Shown here piece after piece: positions 1 through 7,989 of a stretch of 12,379 nt of DNA. The stretch lies in the NCBI GenBank assembly GCA_036939975.1, contig JALLPB010000881.1, forward strand, positions 1 through 12,379, given 5' to 3'. The stretch's first letter is position 1, and each line of letters starts with the position of its first letter. The position numbers were made by a program, and so were the translations under genes. Under the pieces are notes generated by a model, which was not told the origin of the DNA, did not search any database, and saw only the letters and a list, made by a program, of their open reading frames with translations. The DNA is from Cyclostephanos tholiformis (lineage: Eukaryota > Bacillariophyta > Thalassiosirophyceae > Thalassiosirales > Thalassiosiraceae).

Positions 1-531
1 TAATGTAGAAAAGGAATTTTAATTCCTACGCATAGATAGTACAAACCCCCCAAAAAAACATTCAGAATAAATTAGACGGCGCTCTCTGTAGTTTATGCGT
101 CTCTCATGCCCCGACTTTTACAGTAGGTGAAAATGCCTAATAGCGGCACAACAAAAAGGGATACAACACTAGAGAAAAAGTTAGAGAGAGAGCAAGAAAT
201 TTGGTACCATACCATAGATTTGTATCAGATGGTACCATAGTATCATATGGTACTACCGGAGAGTGAACTCTGGACACAAAGGCCATAATTTTTGCAATTT
301 GGGGTTGGGTCCTTCATTCAAGTATCCAGCCTGTCCTAGCTGGATTTTGAATGCAATTGGTCAGGAGACCACCACCCCTGCACCCATTCCCTGATTTTGT
401 TCGACATTATTTAAGACTGATAAATCTAAAACATTGTATTCAGTGTTTTGGTGGGAGCAAAAATTCCAACTGGACAGACTGTGCAAAGAAAGAGGTTGTT
501 TTGAATAAAATCAATTTCAATTATTTTCCAT
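1..531. other. Non-coding flank, no gene seen
   Basis: I see no convincing gene here. The short open frames have no recognisable motif and overlap in several frames. The only local structure is a cluster of GGTACCAT words around 201-253, described separately. Confidence 0.5.
201..253. repeat. GGTACCAT palindrome cluster
   Basis: The word GGTACCAT occurs at 203-210 and 231-238, and the second copy sits in the perfect 10-bp palindrome ATGGTACCAT (229-238). A third related word, ATATGGTAC, follows at 245-253. The words are joined by similar ATAG/TATCA spacers, so this is a small degenerate repeat. No function can be read from it. Confidence 0.5.
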
Positions 532-622
532 AGCTGATAGGCATAAAATGCCCTTATTATCAGGTTAATAAGCATAAAAAGTGATGTCATGTCAGGCTGA
601 TAAGCATTACAAGTATCATCAT
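532..622 (+). repeat. Three imperfect 30-32 bp tandem units
   Basis: Three related units begin at 532, 562 and 594. Each opens with a variant of AGGCTGATAAGCATAAAA followed by a more variable tail. The middle unit is the most diverged at its start. An A-box-like word follows at 625-635. Confidence 0.5.
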
Positions 623-807
623 AGTGGCGCAGTGGCTGAGGGTCCACTGGTGAGGTTGGCATTGCTGATGGTCTGCAAGAATACACTAACATTAACATAT
701 GAAGTAGAGGAATGGGGTAAAAAATCTGCCAGTAATGATAATATTATGTGGGGAAAAGCCTCACCTGCTAAAGAAAAACACTCACTCAAGCCTTACCCTT
801 GCCATCT

Positions 808-1207
808 TCAAATGCCATGTTTCAATGCGTTTCTTACTCTCCACGTATTTTTTGCTTTCAGTGTGGCCCAAAACTCCAATCTGTCACTCTTTTCCATCTT
901 AGCTTTCATCCATACCTCCTCACTTGGCTCGGCCAACTCATCAGAATGGTATTCAACTGGAATGTTTGGCCTGTAATTTTTAAACATCTCAACATTTTTG
1001 TATGTATTCATACCTGCCCAAGTAACCGATGCCAACACCAACTCCAAAAACTCAACTATCTCATACCATCCCATGCACCCCTCTTCCAAAGGTATACAAC
1101 AAACTCCTTGTGGTCAGGCAGATTGCTCTGCCAAATTGTCACCTGTGATCCATCAATGTTGCAAGAAAAAATGTGATTTTTCTTTATGTTCCCCACCAAT
1201 GTCCATT
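808..1207 (-). pseudogene. 3' part of a transposase-like gene, cut off by element A
   Basis: This is the C-terminal end of the gene that starts near 3685. Reading down from 1207, one frame gives GNIKKNHIFSC, then an IWQSNLPDHKEFV stretch and KRGAWDGM before a stop at 1056-1058. A second frame starting near 1089 continues with AGMNTYKNVEMFKNYRPNIP and PSEEVW, and stops at 808. These blocks resemble, from memory, the C-terminus of a transposon-encoded protein family of protists that carries a GHTKNAADRLFN-type core. The frame change near 1060-1090 shows it is broken. Element A separates it from its 5' part, whose last readable residues are NYDKLLSTLF at about 2261-2290. The family name is uncertain and may be a DUF7869-like group. 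Confidence 0.6.
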
Positions 1208-1414
1208 TCAGCTGGGAACTTTGCCAACATGTCAGTGACATGTCAGCGATGTGTCAAAATGTTGCAAATTTTGCCTTGACATGCATGTTGGGACCAATAT
1301 TTTATGTTTCCCGACACATATATTAAGTACTTTTTGGTGTTGGGGTACAATTCTACATTGGTAGTACGTACCCTATTCCCTGTTTCTTCACCTATCATGC
1401 TACCACCACCATTC

Positions 1415-1915
1415 TTGCATGTCTTTGCCTCTCATTGCATCTTTGCCTAGCATCGTGTCTTTGCCTCTTGTCATGTCTTTGCCTCTCGTCGCATTGTCAC
1501 CTGATTTGTTTGGTTGGTTGTTGCATCATTGCTCTGCCACTCGTTGTTGCATTCCATTGCATTGCCACATCACATTGCATGGCATTGCATTGTCATGTCT
1601 TCATCTCATCACACCTGCTTGTTCAGTTGTTGGTTGTTGCATCATCACAATGCATCTCATTATTGCTTCCCCTTGCACGTCTCGTTGTTGCTAGTGGTTG
1701 CCATTGTGTTGCTCGTTGCTGTCACATTGCATCTTGACTCTTCGTCATGTTGTGTCTTGTCTTGTCATTGCATTGCCCCTTGTCTTGTTGTTGCATTGCA
1801 TAACATCTCATTATTGCATTGCATCTCATCTCATCATTGCATTGCATCTCGTTATCATGACCATTGCATTTTTTTTTGTTGCCAGGTCTGGTTTAGTTGG
1901 TTGTTGCATTTCCTG
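1415..1915 (+). repeat. CATTGCATCTCATC degenerate simple repeat, interior of element A
   Basis: About 500 bp built from short variants of TTGCATTGCATC, CTCATCATTG and TTTGCCTCTTGTCAT. Purines are rare on the plus strand except in CAT and TTG words. Three overlapping open frames of 100-135 codons run through it and encode His/Cys/Leu/Ser-rich strings. They are best explained as by-products of the repeat. Confidence 0.7.
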
Positions 1916-2151
1916 CCCTAAACCTCTTGTCGCATGCAACAACCTGCTTTCCTGCCACACTGAGTTGACTTCTGTATCACCTATGTTGACATGGTGCCAT
2001 CTCTCAATGCCACTGCCACCACCTTGTCACAATATTTGATGAAAGTAGTACTGGAGTTTTACCAACATGGTGCCAACATGTTGGAAAAACCGGCCTTTGG
2101 GTGTGTCATGTTGTGTCAGTACCCTCGGTGACACATTTTTGCACCATGTTG

Positions 2152-2175
2152 GCAACATGTCAGCTGACATGTTGC
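2152..2175. repeat. 24-bp perfect palindrome in the right end of element A
   Basis: The stretch is its own reverse complement over 24 bases, centred on CAGCTG with ACATGT on each side. It lies in a zone repeating ACATGTTGGC and its complement in both orientations. The word could be a binding site for a matching transposase or simply a fold-back structure. Confidence 0.75.
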
Positions 2176-2260
2176 AGACATGTTGGCCCCGACATTTCAT
2201 GTCTGTCTTTTTGGACCTCTGGCTGACATGCCAACACCCGACATTTCCCAACTAAGGTGT

Positions 2261-3685
2261 TCAAAACAAGGTACTCAGTAATTTGTCATAATTAAGAAAG
2301 TCCTCTGGAGTTGCTGGATGCACCATCACCATTGCCAACCTGCTCAAAATCTCTACCAGGTCATTAAAAATAAAGTGATTTTGCTTTTGATACTTGGTTT
2401 TCAAACAATTAAACTTGCAATCAGCTGCATTTTTTGCATGGCCAATGACAACAAATATAAAGTTCACCTTGTCTGCCACCAGCATGATTAGCTAGATGTT
2501 TGTGCTTTTTGACAAATGCATAGCAATATGGATGAAGTCCTCAACTGGCTTGTTCACTTTCAGGTTGGAGAATTAATGCTTCCACCTATAATAGTATGTC
2601 TGAAAAGATACATAGTCATCCTGGTCAACTCACTTACCATCTATCCCTTCCACAATAATGTGGCCTGCACCTGTTGTCCGCACATTATATCCCAACAATG
2701 GCATGTACTGCTGGTAACACATGCAAAACCCCATTGATATTGAACAGGTACATCACATCATCAGGAGTGTTGTGATTTGGACAATTCTCCATCCCATCAA
2801 TCAAAGTTGCAACAACTTGCATTGCTCGGACCTCCCCAAGGTTTGACAGATACTCCAAATGCCTCCTCAGAGGCTCAAAGTTACATTCGTTCAATGTGAT
2901 TGAATTATTATCTTACCAGTCACCTTGTGGGTGGGCATCACACACATCAAGGTCAATGCATTCCGGATAATTGATATCTCCTACATCCCAAGCTCAGAAT
3001 AAACTACAATCCCCAAATACAATTTGGTGCCTTCAAACTGTTGCTGGGATGACTGCAGTGCCATCATTAATGTATGGCAGGCAAAACAAAATCAGACTGG
3101 ACTGCCTTTCCCTCTTTGGCAGGAATGGTGAATACTTTACTCAAAAACAATCGAGTGCTGTTTGTATTTTGATTTCTTTTTGAACCAACAATACTTCATG
3201 ACAGAAACATGGGCATTCACATTGGCCTGGATTGTAAGGCAGTTACAACCCTTATTGGGTCATGCAACCCCCCTCTTCATTTGTTCATCAAAAAAGTTCA
3301 TCAAATCATTCTCACTCAGCTCAGGCTTACTTTTTTGTCCAACCTCAGTAATCCGCCCTCCTCCATCACCTTATCCTCTGCCTCCTCATCTTCTGCTGAC
3401 TTCCTCTCTTCCTCAATCTCCTCATCATCCCCCATGTCCTTGTCCTTGCCCTCATCCATCTTATGTTTGCACTTGTTCCCCCCTGTGTTGATGCAATTAT
3501 CATTGTCATCAGGGTCACTACCACAGCTGTGGTTGTCATCAAAAGAGGGTGGCACCAGCATTATCCTGTTGCCTCCATGACAGCCTGGGTGGATGCCTGG
3601 GTGATTGTCTTACCTAGCTGTTGCTGCCATGCCCACTGATGGGGGAAGAATTCATCTTTTCTGATGTGCTTCTTGTTGACACCAT
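2261..3685 (-). pseudogene. 5' part of a transposase-like gene, decayed and internally deleted
   Basis: A possible start is ATG at 3683-3685 (MVSTRS). Next comes an acidic segment rich in Asp/Glu (about 3316-3561), then NDLMNFFDEQMKRG, an NDGTAVIPATV block, LSNLGEVRAMQVVATLIDG (within 2685-2894), VSFQTYYYRWKH and VEDFIH, CYAFVKKHKHLANHA (about 2480-2525), and finally NFIFVVIGHAKNAADCKFN and NYDKLLSTLF. The blocks fall in several frames with many stops (TGA, TAA, TAG), so the gene is dead. From memory of this protist transposon family, roughly two hundred residues holding the first catalytic acids should separate the CYAF..HANH block from GHTKNA. Here they join directly near 2480, which points to an internal deletion. 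RNase H-type DDE activity is inferred only. Confidence 0.65.
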
Positions 3686-3826
3686 GATGGATCTTTCTGC
3701 ATGGTGATTTTTGTGATTTTGTTGTGCGTTCACGAATGCACCACAGGTTATTTTTTTGATGGTACTACATTACATTACTTTACCTTTCTGAATTTTCAGC
3801 AAGAAATGGACCAAACGGATAAGTCT

Positions 3827-3842
3827 TTAGCTGGGAATGTTG
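3827..3842 (+). repeat. Left terminal inverted repeat of element B
   Basis: TTAGCTGGGAATGTTG matches the reverse complement of 4753-4768 at all 16 positions. The corresponding end of element A (from 1208) is a diverged form. Confidence 0.85.
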
Positions 3843-3929
3843 GTGACATATTGGCGACGTCTTGGCAATATGTCAAAATGTCACCAAATTTGGCTCAACA
3901 TGTGTGTCATGTCCAACATAAAAGAGAAC

Positions 3930-3948
3930 CCGACACATATTTAAGTAC
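3930..3948 (+). promoter_or_regulatory. Conserved TATA-like block shared by elements A and B
   Basis: CCGACACATATTTAAGTAC here matches 1311-1330 in element A except for one extra base in A. It is among the best preserved internal stretches and holds a TATTTAAG core, so it may be a promoter. Conservation could also reflect recent common descent. No transcript evidence is available from sequence. Confidence 0.3.
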
Positions 3949-4027
3949 TTTTTGTATCAGGATACACATCTATGTTGGTAGGTACATATCCCCTTGTTGT
4001 GCCCCACCACCAACCAAATAACACCTG

Positions 4028-4380
4028 CCGGTGCCTCCTCTGCCTCTCATCACATCTTCATGCCCCTACCTCTCTCCTTTCCCCATTCCCCTCTCCCCTC
4101 TCTTCTCTCCCATCTCACTCTTGTTTGGTTTATTGCCGTGTTGTCTCATCACCACATTGCACTCCCATCTCCCATTGCATCATCTCATCACATCCCCCTG
4201 CATCTTGTCATTGCATCTTGTCTCATCATCACATCTCATTTTTTCGTCCCGTATATCTTGTAGCTGCATTGCATCTTTGTTTGTTTGGTTGATTGTCACG
4301 TAGTTGCATTGAATCTTGTCCGTGTCACATCCCCTTGTGCATCTTGCTTTTGTGTTGCATCTTGTTGTTGTGATGAGTCT
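4028..4380 (+). repeat. CATC/TTGCATC degenerate simple repeat, interior of element B
   Basis: Pyrimidine-rich low-complexity DNA dominated by CTCATCAC, TTGCATC and CCTCTC words. It is the positional equivalent of 1415-1915 in element A but about 150 bp shorter. The open frames crossing it are by-products of the repeat. Confidence 0.65.
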
Positions 4381-4752
4381 CATCTTGCTGTCACAACCCA
4401 CCACCGCCATCACCAAATGCCACTGCTGCAACTGCAACCTTCAATGGCTGCTAAACACACCTCCCAAAATGCAACCATGCTGCTGCCATCCCCCAATAAC
4501 CCCACTGCATTGCAACATTTGATTTTTGTGTGCTGATTTAGTAAAAAATAGTACTCAAAGTAGTTTTTTTGCCAACTTTTGCTGACATGGTGCCGACATG
4601 TCAGCAGCCGACATAACTGTTATGTCATGTTGGCACCCATTGTAACATGTTTTGGCCCAATGTTGCCGACATGTTGACTGACATGTTGGCAACATGTTGG
4701 TGCCGACAACAAATGTCTGTCTTTTGGGGGGTCCGGCTGACATGCCAACATA

Positions 4753-4768
4753 CAACATTCCCAGCTAA
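4753..4768 (-). repeat. Right terminal inverted repeat of element B
   Basis: Read on the minus strand it is identical to 3827-3842. The matching end of element A at 2240-2255 reads TTAGTTGGGAAATGTC. Confidence 0.85.
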
Positions 4769-6860
4769 GCCCAACATCCCCCCACAGCATTTTGGACAAA
4801 ATCCATTCTAACAGCAAGAAAATTGTGCCCAAAAGTAATCAAATGATGGGTTATATTGGAAAAGGACCTTTCAAAAAATTGACCTGATTTTTTGTACATC
4901 AAACTTATAGATTATCAGGCTTATTTAAGACTGTTCAAATAGAAATGCACACCTGACATTTTGGCAGGAACCTGTAAATGGACAAAAATTTGCTTCTGCT
5001 TCTGGAAATTTATGCAACATTTTGCATCATGGGCATCTGCAAACTTGTCCTGATTCACTTTTTCTCCCCATAGTATTATCAATAGATAATCATTTTAATA
5101 CCTTGTCATTTATCTGATAATATTTATTTTAGTCACAGAGAAGTATTTCATATGATAGATTGTAGGCATTTTCCACTGTAAAGAGACTGAAATCCTAAGA
5201 TGGAGCGAAAAACAAAAACCACAACCGCTTTGCCTTTTCTTCCTTTTTTTGGCAGAAAATCTCCGTATCAATTTTGTCAACAGTTTATGCTGTGCAAGGC
5301 CACAGGCAGAAGTACGAGCATCACTGCTGCATCCCATTGTTTCCTGTCTTTTCAGTGTGACGAAATGTTTATCAGTGCATGTGCCACTCTGACAGAACTC
5401 AGTATTTGAGGTGGACCTCCATTGGTCCATCTTGCTGGTATTTAGGAATGATGCCATGGCGCTCATCAAAATCCTGGCTACCATCCTGTTGCCTATGGCT
5501 TCTAGTTGCTGCCATTTTGTGTCTGCATGAGAGGACCGTAGTTATCATGATGAATCCAGTGGTGCACTATTGTACTATGGCAGTTTTTCGTCATTGTCAA
5601 GGTTGATTTTTTGACTATCTACATAGGAATAATACATAGGCACTGTAGAAATTAAACACAAGACCAATTATCTAGGCAAAGGTAGGGAAAAAATACACCC
5701 TGATCATTGTGGCTGCCGCTGTTCCATTGTTTAGGGCTTCTATGGTGCCCCAACCCTGGCACCATGACATTCCACAGGCAGAACACATGTTGCATGACAA
5801 GTCTACATTGTTAAACCTAGAGTATCTAATTTTTATTACTTCTTATTTGCTATTTAAATGCACAACACATTGTTGATGTTTGGTGTCTGTGTTTATCCAG
5901 TCCTGCAAGTACCCCAGTAATACTTTGGCTCAATGAAAAGCAAAAGATATACTAGCACCTATTGTGCATCCTAGCTCATGTTCTTCATGCCTAATGGAGT
6001 GGCAGTTGATTGTCAGCCTGTCAGTCTTTTTTGGGCGGGTTGGCCCTTTTAGCTTTCACCTAGTTTTTTGTAATGTTCTTGTTAAAATTTACTTAGGCAA
6101 ATTGTATACCATTGGAAAGTTCTCTTCAAGCTCCATCTGCTGATAGAATTTTAAGATATGTGTATTTTCCAGCAAGTCATGTTTTTTTTCTGATAGACAG
6201 AATTCCTTTTTTTGTGGGAAAAATGGACAGTTATTCTTCGTTTCCTTCAAACAAGAAGCTCTGAAAAAACTCAGTCTGTCCATTTGGGTTATTCTATTTG
6301 AACAGTGTTCTTAACCAAAACTCTGGATGATAATTTTTATATGGGCTCTGGTCCTATTTTCCAATTTCTCACCACAAAAAAAATGTCATTTGATGCACAC
6401 ATACCATGATGTCAACCAATATGATGATACTACTATGATGAAAGCATAACAGCTGATGCAAATATCTTTAATACAGTTATATTAAGTATGGGAAAAATAT
6501 TAGACCCCTCCCAACACAAAATTGGCGACATGAGTATGATAATTTTCCCCCATATTTTTCTCCATCGGCCTCCCACTCCTCTCACATGTCACTCATCCCA
6601 AGCAATCCCCCCTAGCTACAAGGTGCACTTTGTCACCAAAAATTGAATTCTTTCAGTTTTAAAGTCCCCATCATGTCCACCCTTGGTGTCTGGAGGGGTA
6701 CTTTGGATCTTAGTAGTTAAGATTAACATGGTAGCTCAACTTTAGTTTTAATGGACCATGACATGGTCAGCTACAGTTATGGTTGATGACAAAATTGTCA
6801 ATTAGGATCAAGTCCACCTCCATTGCTCACCATTTTGATGGCCTCGTGGACCCGCTGATG
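4769..6860. other. Long stretch without a recognisable gene
   Basis: I see no family motif on either strand. The longest open frame is on the minus strand at 5110-5484 (124 codons, from an ATG). It has a basic patch RRFSAKKRKKRQ and several Cys residues but no domain I know. A shorter minus-strand frame at 6089-6283 is also unrecognised. Base composition is AT-leaning with homopolymer runs, as in the rest of the intergenic DNA. A diverged transposon remnant cannot be excluded. Confidence 0.4.
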
Positions 6861-6861
6861 T

Positions 6862-6937
6862 GACACCAAGCACATTGCCCAATAGCATAGATCCAGTGCT
6901 TTGATATAAGCCACTGGATGCCATCATTGGGTGAGTA
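6862..6937 (+). repeat. Direct repeat copy 1 (about 76 bp)
   Basis: This copy matches 7042-7121. The shared core AAGCCACTGGATGCCATCAT (6908-6927) is nearly identical, and the preceding part (ACACCAAGCACAT, CCAATAG) is similar with small gaps. The copies lie about 180-190 bp apart in the same orientation. Confidence 0.6.
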
Positions 6938-7041
6938 TTAACTCCATATCACCCCGGCGGCTGCCAGGCTCAAACAAAAAAAAACTTATGACAAAAACTT
7001 ATCATATTCCCTGGCCATTTGCTTGGCCATAGAAATGCACC

Positions 7042-7121
7042 GATACCATACTAAACACATCATCCAATAGAAGAGAGCCAAGGCTTCAGTTGAAGCCACT
7101 GGATGCCACCATTGGTCAAGT
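7042..7121 (+). repeat. Direct repeat copy 2 (about 80 bp)
   Basis: Second copy of the 6862-6937 repeat. Its core AAGCCACTGGATGCCACCAT differs from copy 1 at one position, and CCAATAG with GAGCCA precedes it. Weak similarity may reach further upstream. Confidence 0.6.
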
Positions 7122-7500
7122 ATTGTGGCTGCTAGCATCATTTGGACATGCATACAACAATTGATTTCTATTAATCATTGTTTTACCTAAAAGTAGCATG
7201 AAGATCTTAATTTTTGGACAACAAAAAACTCGTAAAATGTTACATTTTACAAGTTTTGGGCCCACATTTTCGTGCACCATACCAATACATCTTCTAGTAT
7301 GTAAGTCGCCATGACCACCTTAGAGAAAATTTGAAGGGGACATTCTGGCAGGTTCCACAATTGCACCACTGAATTGAGCAAGTGATGATCTTAGGGTTAA
7401 TCATGCATTGTATTTGCACTGCAAAGATGTTTAAATCAGAGCTTTTGCAACATGATGACATCAAGATTTAATAGCATAGCAGGTCCAGAGGGGGCATATA
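7122..7500. other. No gene seen
   Basis: I see no motif-bearing open frame here. The only local structure is a short inverted repeat at about 7234-7254, where GTAAAATGT is followed by ACATTTTAC. Confidence 0.4.
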
Positions 7501-7684
7501 TGTTGGTTCCCAATTTGGCACAAACCCTTTTTTGGAATGGGGATTCCCCAATTTCTAATTTTTGAGTCTTCCTACCCATAACCGTATGGTGATCACTGTT
7601 TTGAAACTGGGACCTTGATTTGGAAATGTTCCAAATTGAGGACTCACCACCCAAAGACCCAAATTGGATTAGTGACTGAACCAA

Positions 7685-7980
7685 CCCTATTTCAAAATGG
7701 GGATAGGTGAATCCCCATTTTGGAATGGGGATCCCCATTTCAAAGTTGAGATTTATTTGCATGCAATCCCCATTTTGAAATGGGGACCCCCATGTTGGTT
7801 TATGATTTGGGGGTCTCCATTTCAAAATGGGGATGCATTTGTGTGTGATCCCCATTTCGAAACAGGGATCACTATTTCGGTTTTCAATTTGGAGATTCTC
7901 ATTTCATATGGGGACACATTTGTATGTGATCCCCATTTCAAAAGAGGAATCACCATTTCAAAACAGGGATCACCATTTTG
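7685..7980 (+). repeat. Array of 81-82 bp palindromic repeats
   Basis: The anchor ATTTGYRTGYRATCCCC recurs at 7755, 7837 and 7918, giving periods of 82 and 81 bp. An older, more diverged unit lies to the left, and loosely related GGGGATTCCCC words occur from about 7540. Each unit holds palindromes of the type CCCCATTT-AAATGGGG. Examples are the perfect AATGGGGATCCCCATT at 7724-7739 and an 8-bp stem with a 2-base loop at 7768-7785. Because the words are self-complementary, both strands read as similar peptide repeats (SPFQNGD, DPHFE). The open frames at 7697-7993 (plus) and 7436-7855 (minus) are therefore probably not genes. Confidence 0.75.
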
Positions 7981-7989
7981 TTATGGCTA

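Larger units (their letters stand above)
1208..2255 (+). mobile_element. Element A: non-autonomous DNA element with inverted ends
   Basis: This unit of about 1.05 kb opens with TCAGCTGGGAA at 1208. Its right end, read on the minus strand, starts TTAGTTGGGAA, so the ends are inverted repeats. It shares order and sequence with element B: inverted end, ACATGTC-rich subterminal zone, a block CCGACACATATATTAAGTAC (1311-1330), a CATTGCATC-rich interior, an AGTACT word near 2047-2052, then a dense zone of ACATGTTGGC words and the right end. It encodes nothing recognisable. The long plus-strand open frames of the interior come from low-complexity sequence that lacks stop words. It interrupts the minus-strand transposase-like gene. 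I cannot see a clear target-site duplication at its borders. Confidence 0.7.
3827..4768 (+). mobile_element. Element B: second copy of the A-type element
   Basis: A 942-bp unit with perfect 16-bp terminal inverted repeats (TTAGCTGGGAATGTTG at 3827-3842 and its complement at 4753-4768). It runs in the same order and orientation as element A: the block CCGACACATATTTAAGTAC (3930-3948), a TTGGTAGGTAC word, a CATC/TTGCATC-rich interior, AGTACT near 4551-4556, then ACATGTTGGC-type repeats and a closing GGCTGACATGCCAACA shared with A. No coding potential is evident. It sits about 140 bp upstream of the putative start of the transposase-like gene. No clear target-site duplication is visible: the flanks are GGATAAGTCT on the left and GCCCAACATC on the right. 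Confidence 0.75.

Noticed and set aside
625..700. A tRNA gene
   Set aside because: Only an A-box-like word is present; I cannot fold a cloverleaf and see no proper B box.
1419..2039. Long overlapping plus-strand open frames (91-135 codons) in element A and similar ones in element B
   Set aside because: They overlap in two or three frames and consist of His/Cys/Leu/Ser strings produced by CATTGCATC-type repeats. No domain is visible.
3316..3561. Separate acidic protein gene
   Set aside because: It lies in order and orientation with the transposase-like gene and is better read as its acidic N-terminal region.
1208..4768. A and B as LTRs of one retrotransposon
   Set aside because: They are direct repeats, but each has inverted ends of 16 bp or so rather than TG..CA. 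No primer-binding site or polypurine tract is visible, and the gene between them extends past A on the other side.
5110..5484. A 124-codon minus-strand gene
   Set aside because: No recognisable domain. The length is not far beyond chance for DNA of this composition, so it is noted only within the regional entry.
7685..7980. CRISPR array
   Set aside because: Only three or four diverged units with an 81-82 bp period and no unique equal-length spacers, in what appears to be a eukaryotic genome.
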